From: Ziziphus jujuba
Taxonomy: Eukaryota > Streptophyta > Magnoliopsida > Rosales > Rhamnaceae
Direction: 5' to 3'
Assembly (NCBI RefSeq): GCF_031755915.1
Contig: NC_083388.1
Location: forward strand, 20,920,001-20,984,000
Length of the DNA stretch: 64,000 nt
How positions within the stretch are numbered: the stretch's first letter is position 1; every line of letters begins with the position of its first letter. The notes beneath the pieces are model-generated. The model was not told the DNA's origin, ran no database searches, and saw nothing but the letters and a program-made list of their open reading frames with translations. The translations under genes and the position numbers were made by a program. Positions 12,201 to 25,008 of this stretch are shown in pieces.

Positions 12201-12900
12201 CCTCAACCGCTCGGATAGTACCAGATGACCCAGCAGCCACTTCAAAACCACACTTTTTTATGTTCTCAACCAGACCAGATTGTTCAATTACCGACCTTAT
12301 ATACTTCCTCATACTTTCCACTTCCTCATTACTGTTTCCAAACTTTTGGGTCAAAATGACATGACCCAACTTCAATGATGCACGGAATTTCACATTCCCT
12401 TGCTTCCCAATCACGAATTCAGTAGACCCACCTCCAATATCCACACCCAATGCCTGTTTATCGTATATCGGTAAAAACCGAAGCATACCCAGATACACAA
12501 GCCTCGCTTCCTCTTCACCGGGAAGCACTTCGACTTCAAGTCCAGTCTTTTCCTTCACACGCTCTGCGAACTCGAATTTATTCACAGCTTCACGCACCGC
12601 AGCGGTGGCTACGCAACGGGTTCGAGCTTCGCTGATCTTGTAGGACTTCAAGACCCGCTGAAACCCTTGCAGGGCTTCGACTGCACGGGTCTCGGAGTTG
12701 ACTGAGAACCTGAAAGGAGCAGCGTCAGAGGAGGTATCACGGCCAAGGACCACGGGCTCTTTGAGGTGTTCGACGGTGAAAAATTTGCCGTTCGGATATG
12801 CGCGTGCGATGAGCATCTTGAAGGAGTTGGTTCCCATGTCGATTGCCGCGAAGAGAGATGAAGCAGGGTTTGGTGGAGCTGAAACAGTAGAGGCCGCCAT
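9224..12900 (-). CDS. Ppx/GppA-type phosphatase with HD-like C-terminal region
   Basis: Family members hydrolyse polyphosphate or pppGpp; in plants the substrate is unsettled. Exons on the minus strand: 12900-11782, 11505-11338, 11201-11160, 11073-10993, 10893-10774, 9764-9660 and probably 9262-9224, about 557 residues. The N-terminal half has the ASKHA-fold phosphate loops AAIDMGTNSFKMLIA (about 18-32) and GVDIGGGSTEFVIG, and a third motif AAGSSGTIRAVEE. The C-terminal part has HD-type sequence AACMLHNIGH and LVRHHRKK. The start is the first ATG, directly before the conserved motif. The 3' end is uncertain. After HFKM the frame either stops at once (GTA TAA), splices to a CAG acceptor giving SVEKKMVAHFLE, or uses the preceding TTGCAG acceptor and reads on to a later stop. 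The coding start is about 2 kb head-to-head from the CBP60 gene. Confidence 0.88.
10173..10345. repeat. Small insertion-like block with CCCACC palindromes, in phosphatase intron 5
   Basis: The direct repeats TGCCTATAATAATA (10173-10186, 10332-10345) and CTACAGT (10193-10199, 10320-10326) flank about 120 bp that is GC-richer than the intron. The inside carries the palindrome TCCCACCAA-CA-TTGGTGGGA and further CCAACATCGGTG and CCACC...GGTGG hairpins. The ends are partly inverted (ACGTACATCCCACC against the complement of GGTGGGGGACGTCA). It looks like a small fold-back element or LTR remnant; the family is not identified. Confidence 0.5.
10513..10678. repeat. Perfect 83-bp tandem duplication
   Basis: The segments 10513-10595 and 10596-10678 are identical as read, starting AAGAGGATTCTTGTTGGC and ending CCACAAAGAG. 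It lies in the phosphatase intron between the exons ending at 10774 and 9764. Complete identity suggests a recent event. Confidence 0.9.
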
Positions 12901-14359
12901 GGATATTTGCTATGTGGGCTTCTGATGATCTTGGCTATTTACCAGCACAATTTCACAAAAATGGACTGCAATTTGTTTCCTTTGATGACCCACCAGGTGA
13001 TAAAAACTATCTACCTTTTTCTTTTTGCATCTTTTTGTCATTTGTTAATACTCAATGAGATTGAGCTTTTTGTTGTAGGTTTTTTTTTCTTGATCTGGAT
13101 TTGAAGCCATTAGACCTTCACTGTGATTGAGGTTTTCAATGGCCTTTTTTCTCTGCGGCTATACAAAAAGTTGGAAAATTGTGTCCTTTTTTCTTTTTCC
13201 AATTTTTTATTGAAAAATTGTGTCCTCATGGGTTTTAAAGTTCATCAAGTTTTGTTTAAGTCGTTTTCATTGTTCATTTACTTTTGTCACAATTATGAAA
13301 AAACAAAAAAAGAATTTAAATCTGAGTAGTATTTTTTTTTTTTATATTGTTTACTATTGAACATGTAGTTTTTTTTTTTTTTTAAGCCAAAAAAAAAAAA
13401 AAAAAGCATTGAAAACGTAAATGAACTCACAGTAGATTGATAAAACGCCAAAAATAAAATAAAAAACAGTATTGAAAACATAAACGAACTTGCAGAAGAT
13501 TAATAAAACGACAACAATATGAGTCATTTTTCTTTATAAAAATTTGTTTTATTTGGTGCGTCTTCTGCGAACTATCTAATTTGCATCGAGCACTAAAGTA
13601 GAATATGCTTATTCGCTTTTGTCTCTAGAAAAATTTAGCACTTCAAAAATTGGGGCGGAATGATGTGAAATTTTTGCATCTGGGGTCGTCTAAGCACTTC
13701 TTTCTCTGAAGTTCCCAGAATTTTCCCTCAGAAGGATTTTCCGGGAAAATGGGTATTGGAAAAACTTAAACGCCGGAAATTGCAAAGAACATGTAAAAAC
13801 CAGATCACTCATTACACATGGTTGAGAGGTGATGACCACCTCAAGTATATTGACCCGACCACCAATCCAACAGTCCCTTTTAGAGGTGATCGTCAAGCGT
13901 TTCTTTTCTGCTTTATTGCATAAAATAATAAAAAATACCTATATATTCTCTACTCTTTACATGTAAGCGGACAAAGATAGTGACATACTGCAGTTGGTCG
14001 AAGCTACTTGGTTCTAGGATTCAAAACACACTTATATTGTACCATGTTATAACTTAGATGTATAATAATATATATTTATATTCAGCCCCACATACTAAAA
14101 GGGCAAAAACAATATGCTAATATAAGCTATAAAGCCAGAAGACTTTTCAATATAAGCAATAGATCAGAAATTTAGATTAAACCTCAGAGAAATGCTTCAG
14201 TTTCAGGTGACCATTTAATCAACGTCAGTCCATTAAACGCACACAATAATAAACGCGTATATATATATATATTGGAATTTTTTTAACTTTTTCTGCAACT
14301 TCCAACAACCTTCTTCTTTACCAATTCTGCTACGCGTCGTCAATGTAACCGTGTTATTT

Positions 14360-14403
<44 letters not shown>

Positions 14404-14926
14404 TGAAAATCACAGACAAAATAATCCCTCTTACCAAAGCTCCATTTTCTATTACTTGGATTATACTGTCCGAGTACTTTTCAATCATGACGCGTTTGTT
14501 ATTCAAATCTACCTTGAATTTCAAAATATGAGAATCTTGAATGTAGTTATGTTGAAAAAGAAAATAAAAAAAAAAAAAAAGTGATAGACTTTCTCTGTTT
14601 GTTCTAACTTTGTGATGTTCAAAAGTAGTAATATATTTAATTCTATTTTCTATTTATAAAAAAATGATTTTTGGTTTCTTGTTGCTTTAGAACAAGAACG
14701 AATATATTCTTGACTTTTTATGTTAATACCGTGTTATTTTCTAGTTCAATCGAAGTTTCCTTGTACCTTCCACTTATAAATTGTCCATTTCCATTTCTTT
14801 TTATACTCGAGAAGATACCGTTGTTTTGGTTACTTTTTAGTTGCTTGTTTAAGAAGTTCTTTGCTCTGGTTTATGGTTTGTGGTTTATGTTTTGTAATTT
14901 GAGAAGAAACATCGTTTGGAGGTTTC
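12901..14926. other. Intergenic region between divergent phosphatase and CBP60 genes
   Basis: It is AT-rich, with poly-T and poly-A tracts near 13.33-13.40 kb and no convincing open frame. It should hold both promoters. A pure CT run sits at 14364-14401, about 530 bp before the CBP60 start. Confidence 0.55.
14364..14401. repeat. (CT)n microsatellite
   Basis: Uninterrupted CT dinucleotide run of about 19 units upstream of the CBP60 gene. CT runs are common in plant leaders and core promoters. Confidence 0.95.
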
Positions 14927-17900
14927 ATGGTCCCCAAAAGGCATTTACGTGACCAGGGTGGTTCTGATTTCGCAGTTCCATTCCGTGAGTCGAAAAGAAG
15001 ACCTCTGCTTAAGAAGTGAGCGTAATCTTCTATGTAATTTGGAATGGCCTGCGTTTTTATGTTGCTAGAATTTTCCTAGTAGTTTTTGTTTTCTGAATCT
15101 GGTTTTTGTAATTTTCTTGCAGTGCTGTTGGGGATTTTATTAGAGACCTGTCAGTTAGTGAAGCTCTTTGGGAGCCTTTTCTTCGGAGAGTGGTAAGATC
15201 ATTCTGTCCCTTAGTCAATTTAAGATATCTAGAACTTTCTTTTTCTTGTTTTGATCTTGTTTCTTCTACTCGAGAACGAGTTTGGACTCGAATGTTGAGT
15301 CACGATCTTGTAGAACTTCCACTGGATTACTTGGAAACTTTGCAAATAAGTTACATAACATATCATTGGTCTTTTTGGTAGTTCCTGCAAAAAAGAAAAC
15401 TCTTTTCCATGGTCTGTTATCTTTGTTTGCTTCTGTTTCTCTTCACCGTTTCGATTTTTCATGATTCTTAGTTTGGCTTACTTCCTTTTGATAAACTGTA
15501 TATGTTTGTGCTAAGCTTGTGTATACAACTTTCTAACAAGATTGAATAAGCTGGATATGTTGTGCTGATTGTTTGTCAATCCTCTTGTTCTGTTTGTTAT
15601 GCAATCGATGTTGAGCCACTCTTTAACATTCAAGATACCGCAGCTTATTATTTCATTATCTTTGTCAAACAGGTGAGAGATGAGGTCGAGCGTGCAGTTT
15701 GCTCCTGCCTTAACACTCCAAACACTTCAAGGTTAGCTCTTGAAGTCGATTGTCCATTTTAGTGGACAAAAATGCTCTCTGCTTTCTATCCTTTTATACT
15801 TTTTAGCACTTTGTTTGTTAGAAACTATCAATTTTTATACTTTTTAGCACTTTGTTTGTTAGAAACTATATCAATTTTGATATTTTCCTTATTGAATTAG
15901 AAACTATCAATTTTGATCTTTTCCTTATTAAAGGTCTAATTTTGGTTTTCTTGTTGATGGTAGGGCATCAATTCATTCGGCAGGAACATCTGGAAGCAGG
16001 CGCCTTCACTTGCGTTTTGTTGGTAAACTACCCTCTCCAATATTCACAGGCCATAGGATTGAATCTGAGGACGGTGCACCAATTGAAGTTCATTTGATTG
16101 ACGCTAGTTCCCAGACTATAGTCAAATCTGGCCTCTTCTCTTCAATGAAGGTTGAGATCCTGCCCCTTGATGGTGATTTCGGTTCTGATGACCAGGAGGA
16201 CTGGTCGGAGAGCCAATTCAATGACAGTGTTGTACGTGAAAGAGAAGGTAAAAGGCCATTAATTACTGGAGAACTGGTTATTCAATTGAGAGAGGGGGTT
16301 GGATATATCAGTGACATTTCATTCACTGACAATTCAAGCTGGTTAAGAAGCCGAAAGTTCAGGTTAGGAGCTAAAGTTCTGCAAAAGAACTCCTCCGCGG
16401 AAGTAAGAATCAGGGAAGCAAGAAGTGAACCTTTTATTGTGAAAGATCACCGTGGAGAGTGTAAGTTCTACCGCTGACTCAATTACATATTGGTTTTTCT
16501 TATCACTAACCATTCCATTTATATTTCCTAGTAGAAAAATATTGATATTCTTGGATATGAGCTTTTAGTATCTAAATTTTTTTTTTTTTTATAGCAAGAA
16601 CTATTAAACTGACTGAAAATTTTTCATTCAGCATACAAGAAACACCACCCTCCCTACCTGAATGACGAAGTTTGGCGGTTGGAAAAGATTGCGAAAGATG
16701 GTGCTTCACATAAGAAGTTAGCTAGTTATCAAATTAACACCGTAAAGGACTTTCTCCAGTACCATGCTAGAGATCCCACCTCACTGCGCAATGTAAGAGA
16801 GACATTCTTCTGCTGATTAATAAATCTAAAGTAGTTTTATGCAGTTTGATAATCCATTCTATTTTTTTGCTGTCGAAATGCAGATTTTCGGCGGGATCTC
16901 AGAAAGGAACTGGAAGACAATCATAGGACATGCTATGAACTGTGTTGTTGATGATAACAAAGTCTATGCATACCAACGACCTGGACAAGGTGTCAGTCTC
17001 CTGCTCAATTCCATCTACATGGTTATAGGCGCAATATTCGATAACCAATACAGTTCCCTGGATGAACTGACTCCATCTCAGAAGGTGTGCTTTCAGTTTT
17101 TTTGAATTGTGATATTCTTTCACCTTCAAGACAATCTTATTGTCAAATTCTTGACCTACCAACCAAAATAGGAAACTGATAGAATCCCTGTTTGTTTGGC
17201 AGGTTCTGGTGGAGAATTTGAGACAACATGCTTATAAAAATTTGAATGATTTGGTTCCAATGGATGAGCTAGCTTTTTCTGGCCTTGCAAGGCCATTGGC
17301 AATTCTACAACCTGAGCCATTTAATGAACCAAATCCAGATCTGCAACATACTGATTTCTTCCAAATTGTACAGCAAGGTATACAAAATCTTGCACTATGT
17401 ATATTGCTGTGAATCATATATGTTTTGGATCATTTTCCCTAACTGAATATTTTTGGTTTACTGATTAATCAAAACTGTCACATAGTGCACTTGCAATTCA
17501 TTAGTAATTGGCATTTCTTATTTTCTCTACTTTTCTGATATATTCTTCACCGATCTAATCAAACCATATATTTTGTGCAGATCAACCTATGCTACAACTG
17601 GGTTTCAGCCAGTCAATTACTCCATCATATACCTGTGAAGCAGAGTATGGCAATCAGATGGTAGCACAGAATAATTACCCAATGCAGGTGTTTAATCCAA
17701 TACTAAGAAACAGTTTTTCAAAGGGGGATTTCTTCCCAGCACATTACAATGGAGAACCAAATTGGTCTCCAATTAGTTCACTAGGCGGTCCAGTTATTCC
17801 AAGTGGTAATTCACCCACTGAGACCTTTTGCCACTTCCATACATCAACTTTTCCTCCTATCAATGCAACATGGGGAGGGCAAAGCAATGGTATCTTATTT

Positions 17901-18083
17901 GCTTCAAGTGATGATGATGCAGAAACTGGGATTTTCCCTCCTTTTCCCGGATTTTTACATATGTCAAGGGAAAGGAAAACGAAGGTGGGATGGTGTAAGA
18001 TTCGCGCCGCCATCATGTGGTGGTTGTCACTTAGGCATGCTGCTAGAAGAATGGCAAAGCCAGCTCTGTATATGGATTACTAG
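14927..18083 (+). CDS. CBP60g: Calmodulin-binding protein 60 family transcription factor, CBP60g/SARD1-like
   Basis: Eight exons (14927-15015, 15123-15192, 15673-15731, 15964-16460, 16632-16792, 16884-17084, 17203-17377, 17581-18083) join in frame to 584 residues. The N-terminus has a basic patch [10 protein letters not shown] (21-30) and a hydrophobic helix [20 protein letters not shown] (31-50), where CBP60g proteins bind calmodulin. The conserved CBP60 core follows, with [35 protein letters not shown] and [14 protein letters not shown]. The block [20 protein letters not shown] is closer to CBP60g/SARD1 than to CBP60a-d by my recollection. CBP60g and SARD1 bind DNA and activate ICS1 and other salicylic-acid immunity genes. 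Nearby GATA, DPD1 and SYP4 genes repeat the Arabidopsis CBP60g neighbourhood, which supports orthology. The start is the first ATG giving the family N-terminus. Confidence 0.92.
15795..15917. repeat. 41-bp tandem repeat in CBP60 intron 3
   Basis: Two copies of a unit starting TATACTTTTTAGCACTTTG (15795 and 15836), then a third partial copy (TTAGAAACTATCAATTTTGA, about 15897-15917). It lies within the intron 15732-15963 and leaves the splice sites intact. Confidence 0.85.
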
Positions 18084-21000
18084 AACTCTAGTTTCCTGTT
18101 CCTCTCCTTTGTGTTTTTCGTTTTAATACTATTTGGTTGGTTAGTGGGTATAGCTTAAGTTTCTCAAGAAAGTGACTGAAAGTCTAGAGGTCAGTTTTTC
18201 CTATGTAAGATAGGTTTTAAGCTTTATGGTTGTGTAGTAATCTAGTCCTACTGCGAAATTCCCCTTTGTATAAAAATGCAAAAGAGGGAATGCTCATGTA
18301 CACTGTTTCTTCTTCCTAGAAAATATTAGGATCATAATGTAAATAGTGTAACATGATCAATGTAAACAAATGTTTTTGATCAACGAATTTATTATTTGAT
18401 TTATTTGTTTCAATTTTTACTCCCATGTGGCATGTTAATTTCTGCAACTTATTGATATGGCCATGCCTGCTTTTTTCTATATCCTCCATTTTGATTCTTT
18501 GAATCCGATGAGGCAACTGTTTCGTAGGTTTTTTTTTTCCACATAAAAAAACAAAAACACAACTCTGGCATGGAAAGCTTGACCTTCTATCAGTCAGCAG
18601 CCGAAAGTCATTTGATTTTAATGCGTAAAAAGGACAATGAAAAGGAAAATCAATTATAACTTGGACTAAATGATATAATGTACATAATGATTATGGCCTA
18701 TGAACGTCACACTGGAAAGCTACGAGTTTATTTACCTTAAAAAAAAAAAAAAAAAGAATGGAAGGCTATGATTTGAGAGATAGGAAAACTTGAAGTTGGG
18801 GAGCAATTTTTTTTTTTTTTTTTCCTTCTAAACTATTTTTTATTTATTTTTTCCTGTAAGATTTTTTTTTATTATCAAAAGTACAAATTTAAAAGCTTCT
18901 CAAGTTCATAACAAAAATAATAATTAAAAAAAAAAAAAAGCTTTAAGTATTTCTCAAGGATAAAACTTAATTGATAATTAGTATTCCTGTCAAACATATT
19001 ATCTGAAATTGTACTTGTAACAGGACTCAAAGAAGTATCAGACATTTGGATAATAAAACTATCAACACTTTTTTTTACATATATAGAAAATAACCAATTC
19101 TTGGAATTAGAATTTTTTATTTTCTGAGGGGCTAGAAGTTCCACTTACCACCGAAATTATTATGAGTAAAACCAGAATCAATTTAACCAGGCAAACTGTT
19201 TATAACAACTTAGAGCACTTAAAATGGCACAGAACTTAAAATAAATGGATTTTTAATTTATATGATATGGATATGTAGTTGATTGATATTTAATTTTAAA
19301 GTTAAATCCCAATTAATTAATGATCTATGAATTTATTTTTTATTAAATAAATTAATAATAATAATTGATAACAATGGATCAGAAATTTTTTCTTTTTAAC
19401 TACATCAATCTAACAGAATATTTAAACAAAACTATTTAAATTTAAAAAACTATTGAAGATGCCATTGATTACTAAAATTATTACATTGGCTGAAGTTAAT
19501 AATAAAATGTAAGCCATACAAATTGGAAATAACAAAAATAAAATAACATTTTGCTCTTTTTAATCGAAAGGGAATGGTCATCATGTGAAGAAGTGCTTGA
19601 TTTAGTTTTTATAGTTGGATTAGGTGAGTGATTGGATGATAGGGAATCTTATCCCCCATTCCACTTATCAATCAGTCAAAAATATATTTCTTCAAAAAAA
19701 AATTGACAAGGTTGGAGTTCTCACAATCTTGACCGTATTTTTCTATTAAATGATATGTAATTGTAAATTAGTTTGATTTTTTTTATTTAATTTATTCTTT
19801 CATTTATATATTTATATTTAAATTATATTAATATTTCATCGTATACATATATATTAAAAGATATTATTAGGTAGATATTTTTTATAAACAATTAGATGCT
19901 TATACCACTATAACTTTTTGATCAATTAAGATAGTCTTTTTGTCTTCTTGGGATTGAAATTCAACTCTCTATCAAATAATTTACGGGGAAAAGAATGGAG
20001 GGGAATTGATCCCACACTATTCATGCGACAAAAAAATTGAGTATTATTTATTTATTTAGGTTAAATCTTTCATACGGTTCTTTCCTACTCCATGCTTTAT
20101 TTTTCATTCAAGCAAAAAGAAATAAAATAACAACAAGTGTTCTTTTCTTTTTTGTAGGGGGTTATGAAAGAAAAAAAGGAAATGTTAAAGTGCAAAATCA
20201 TAGTGGGCTTTATTTATTCCAATGTAAGTACTTTTTTTTTTTTTTCTGGTGGGAAAAAAAATACAGTGTAACATTTACCAATAAAATTAACTAGATATCA
20301 TAATTGAATTGTAATGTATAAAATTTGTTTGTAAATCTGATTAAGTTGTGATGTCAAGTTAAAAAGAATTACAATTGGCATCCAAATTTCAATCTTCTTA
20401 AAAAATAAATAAATAAAATAAAATAAATAATATTATAAGTATTAAATTTTTTATCAAAATTTTAATTATGTGATAATTTTTTTAAAAAAAGAATTTGTTC
20501 ACTTATATTAATTAAAAAAGATATATATTTCGAGCCAAAATGAACCGGTTTGAGTGACTGACCCGATCCATTTCTGACACCGAGACACGGAATCTTGTGG
20601 CGGCCAAAAAGAAGAAAGTGAAATGTGTCCAAACTCCAAAATGGGTAATCGGAAATTGGAAAATCCGACAACGGAATGGCAAACAACCGTAATTTTCTCA
20701 AACCACAGTGGTTTTTTCATATTAGCCCGAGAAAATATCTTCGCAAACCACCCCAGGCCATTCCTAAAAAGACTCCTTCGTGAAACGTAGGGAGAAATCT
20801 CTGGAAGTTTCGGCCAGCATATCTTCACCCCCTCTCCAACAAGATATTTTTCTCTCTCTCTCTCTCTCTCTCTCTCCCTCTTTAAGCATAAAAAAAATCT
20901 TTTTCTTCTAAAAAACTATTCTCTCTCTCTCTTTCTCTAATTTTCTTACATTCTTTAGGCTCTGTATCTACTTGGGTTCTCTATGGTTGGAGAATAACGA

Positions 21001-21106
21001 AATCTGTTGAGCTCTCTCTGGTATTGGGGCTTCTGGGACTAAAGCTTGTGAGGGATTTCTTGGTGTCTTCTTATAGGCCGTGAGTAGTGGTGGTCATCGT
21101 GTTGTG
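18084..21106. other. AT-rich intergenic region
   Basis: Holds the CBP60 3' flank (about 18.1-18.4 kb), then low-complexity AT-rich sequence with poly-A/T tracts. From about 20.5 kb the base composition rises toward the DnaJ promoter and leader, which contains a CT run at about 20850-20878. No coding feature is supported. Confidence 0.55.
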
Positions 21107-22507
21107 ATGGATCGGGAAGGAGGATCCAACGGCGGATCTAGCTACTATGCCGTTCTCGGGATTCGCAAGGACGCCTCCTTCTCTGACGTCCGTACGGCCT
21201 ATCGCAAGCTCGCCATGGTAATTCACCATTGAAAAAAGAAAAAAAAGAAGGAACTTTTTTTTTCCCCTTTTTCTTGTTGCCCTTCTCCCGTCTTCTTCGT
21301 ATTCTTTCTTATCTAAATCCTTTTTTGTTTGGGGGAAATTCTGTGTCTTTTCCAATTGGTTTCTCTGCTTTGGCAAACAAGAGGGTGTTTTTATAAATTT
21401 GTTGTTTTTGTCGCAATTTTGGTACTATTTTCTTACATTTTATCAATTTTCTGCATGCAAATTTCAATTTCTTATAAAGTTTTTTCTTTTTCTTTTTTTA
21501 ATTTGGGCGGGGGGGATCTCCCTTGAAGAAATGGCACCCAGACAAATGGGTTCGGAACCAAGTTGTGGCCGCAGAAGCCAAGTGGCGGTTTCAGCAAATC
21601 CAAGAAGCTTATTCCGGTAGAATTTATTGTTATTATTATTATTTTTTAACCCCAATCATCAAAAGTAGCTGTTCAAATTTTGGGTTTTATTTGGGTTATT
21701 TCCATTGACGGCCTTTATTGTTGTGCTTCCACAGTTCTCTCGGACCAATCCAAGAGGTCAATGTACGACGCCGGCCTTTACAACCCTCTTGAAGAAGAAG
21801 ACCAAGTTCGTACTTTCTTCTTTCTGACAAGGCTCTTTACACCCTACCTGCATCGCGGTAACAAATAAAATTTAAAACGGTGTCGTGGTGAAGCAGCTCT
21901 ATATAGCTTATAGCCTATAGTATCTGAAAATACACGACATCGTTTTGAAGAGTTTTTTCTTCCTTATGAATACGGTGAATGATTGATTAATTTGATTGCC
22001 TTGCTAACGTCAATTTCCATTTTCGTAAATAAATTAAAATTTGATATTTTAGACAAGCCGCAAATGGGTTTTTACTTTTCACTTTTTATTTTTTATTATT
22101 TTTTTCTTTCCCTTTTTGGGTCCCATTTCATAAATATCTAGTTCAAGCATTTTCAAATTTTGATTCCGTTTGTGTCCCTGAAGCCCTAAATTTGCTAACA
22201 GGAATTCTGTGATTTCATGCAAGAGATGATCTCCATGATGAACAATGTTAAAGATGAGGTAATTTTTATTTTTCGGATGTAAATCATAAGAGTGTTATTG
22301 AAATTTTACATTTTTTTTTTTTAAAAAACATTTTGGGTTAAAATCAATTTTTAGGGGGATAGTTTTGAAGACCTACAGAGGATGTTCGTGGAAATGGTAG
22401 GCGGAGATGGAATTGGATTAAACATCAACGAGGATCCAACGGCCACAAAGAAGGCACGTGTCAACTCCAAAGGCAGCTCAACCAAGCGCAACTCATCTCG
22501 CTGCTAG
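21107..22507 (+). CDS. Small J-domain (DnaJ) co-chaperone
   Basis: Five exons (21107-21217, 21529-21616, 21735-21805, 22202-22258, 22355-22507) give 159 residues. The J-domain starts near residue 13 ([20 protein letters not shown]) and has the invariant HPD at residues 40-42 (KWHPDKW), followed by [22 protein letters not shown]-domain proteins stimulate Hsp70 ATPase activity. There is no Gly/Phe or zinc-finger region, so this is a class C (type III) protein. The C-terminus has acidic and Met-rich helices and a basic tail [19 protein letters not shown] that could act as a nuclear signal (inference). It resembles Arabidopsis At1g56300/At1g71000 in length and layout as I recall them. The HPD follows directly after the first intron. 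Confidence 0.92.
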
Positions 22508-22677
22508 CGCACCGCACCGGATCACAGTGGAGCTTCATTTTGTTCATAATTTCGGTTGAAGTCCCCAAATTGGTTAGATTTTGGGCAATTTGGATGTGGG
22601 TGGAGGAGGGGTTTAGTGGTAATTTTAGTTTGGCTTGGAAAACCTTTACTGGCACTAATAATATATAATGTTTTAGT

Positions 22678-22683
22678 AATAAA
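22678..22683 (+). terminator. Poly(A) signal of the J-domain gene
   Basis: AATAAA, about 170 bp after the stop codon and followed by a T-rich tract. The position is typical for a plant near-upstream element. Confidence 0.5.
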
Positions 22684-24099
22684 ATTTCGAGGATTTTTTT
22701 TTTTTTTTTTTTTTGGACTTTATATGTGATTTGATTTTAAATGTATTTAATTTGATAAATGCAATTCGAGAGCACATGGCGATGGCGAGTAGAGTAGAGC
22801 CGCATGTAAAAGGAAAGCCATGCATTTTGCTAACTTTTTGTGACAATATGACAATACACCTACCTTTTTGGGCGAAAGCTTGAGCATGACACGTGCAAGA
22901 ACCACAAGATCAATTCAAGGTGTCCTGAGATGAATAATGGGTTACGAAGCTGTGTCCATGAGTATTGTATGTGTGTATTATTTTGGCATACAAAAAGTAG
23001 TGAAATCGGTGTCTCTCGGCGGCTTCTTCTCCAATCTTCCAAATGTAAAAGAAAGTGCAAGTTGCTAGGAGCTTTCTAATGGGTTGTGGGCTTGCCTTAA
23101 GTTTTAATGTACCAAAACCAAACGCCAAATACCCCTTCGCTTAAAATTGTGTGGTGGTTTTATAGTTTTTTATATATGAATTTGTTTAAAGTCAAAACAC
23201 TCTCTTATTTTATCTAAAATAAAATGGGTTTGTCTTTATTATTTCTTTTTTATTATTAATTTTGCTTTAAAGACTTGGAGATAAATGAATTATAATGTTT
23301 CCTCCCATCATCCCAACTTGTGCTAACCTATGAGAATATTTTATATTTATTTTGGTTATGAGGGTTGTGTCAGCAGCAGAGGCTTCTAGTTCTTTTATGG
23401 TATGATGTGAAGATATTTGCTTTTTTTTTATTTTAATGACTGTAAAGATGTTTGTTGGGGGATATGACATATGATATATGACAATTGCTTTTGTTTATTT
23501 ATCCAGTAGGGAAAGAAGGGTCTTATTGTTGCTATTTGTGTTAGGTGTGAGAGCGTGACATAGTTGGATGGAAACTGAAGCTAATGGAATTTAGTAGGCT
23601 GCTACGACTTGCCAAACTTGCTTTGCTTATTCAAGGATTGTTGCTGTGATTCGAGGCTGACATAAAAATACAACTTATGCTATTCCAAATATTATTATTG
23701 TTTTTTAAACAAAAAAAAAAATTAAAATAGATGCTTCTTTCTTTTTCTTTTTTCTTTTTTATGGATCGAGAATAATTCTGTATGAATTTCATCATAGCTT
23801 TACATTTTTTTTTTTTTTATGCCAAGGATGTGATTTTCATCTCTATTATCTATGTCTAAAAAAACAAAAGAAAAAAAAAAACTACAATACGCAGAGAGTC
23901 TTACAAATTTAACCCTATATCTTGTGCTATAAACAACATGATGTGAAGTAGTGTTTTTATTTTAACGTAAACCGTATATTTGTATTACACACATCAAATT
24001 AGTTTTTCACTGCAAAACAATCTGGTGAGTCTTGTTTATTGATGCAATAATTTTTAATTCAAAATACTCACTCAAAAATAATAAAAAAAATAAAAAGGG

Positions 24100-24988
24100 A
24101 AATTAGCACTAATACATCATAAACTATACATAATTTGATACTTTACCACCTAAACTCACTTTTTCGTTTTGCGTGTTGCACCTTTTTTTTTTTTTTTTTT
24201 TTTTTTTTTCTATCAGCTATTTAACAGAGCTATTACATGGCACGAGTGGAGGGTACAAGATGCAATCTTGTAAAGTTAAAGGATGCACAATGCAAACATT
24301 TTTACAAATAAAAAAATTAATTAAAATTTAAAAAATTACTAAATAATACTATTAAATTTCAAATAAGTTAGTAAAAAAAATAAAAAAATATAAATGTAAT
24401 TTTAAAAAATAAAATAAAATCTTTACATATAGTAGATATTTAAAAAAATAAATAAATAAAGATGAAAAAAAAATTTTGAGCATGAATTAAAAAATAGATT
24501 TATTTGAAATTTTTTTAGAAAAATCAAATAAGTATCTCTTTCCAAATTAATAAATATAAATATAAAACAACATGTAATAAATAAAATAATATATATTAAT
24601 AATAATTTTCCAAATTAATTTTTTAGATTTTACAAAATCTTATCTCTCAAAAATTACATTTTTTAAAAATTTATTAATTTATTAAAATAGTATTAATTAT
24701 TTTTAATAACAAAAATTTTATTGATTTTTCATTAAATTTTTATTTGAAAATTTTTGCACTTTATCATTAATTATATAAAATTGCATTTTGCACTCTCATT
24801 TTTTATTTCATGTGTTAATTATATGATAATTCTGTTAAAAAATTAATAGAAAAGAGGTTGAGGGTGTATCGTGCAAAAAAAAAAAAAAAAAAGAGGTGAA
24901 GTTTAGTATGTATAATGTTAGGGAAAAAAACTTTAAGGTATAAAATGTCAAAATATGCATAGTTTAAGGTGTATTAGTATCAATATCC
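24100..24988. repeat. Fold-back (inverted-repeat) element 1
   Basis: The left arm (from 24100, ATTAGCACTAATACATCATA) and the complement of the right end (from 24988, GATATTGATACTAATACACC) match imperfectly over roughly 90 bp, including AAACTATRCATA. The interior is AT-rich and non-coding. The structure fits a degraded MITE or Mutator-like fold-back element; no clear target-site duplication was seen. Confidence 0.65.
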
Positions 24989-25008
24989 TAAATAAAAGAA
25001 AATATGAA

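Noticed and set aside
11800..12228. 142-residue plus-strand frame
   Set aside because: Antisense shadow of phosphatase exon 1, whose protein motifs are clear on the minus strand.
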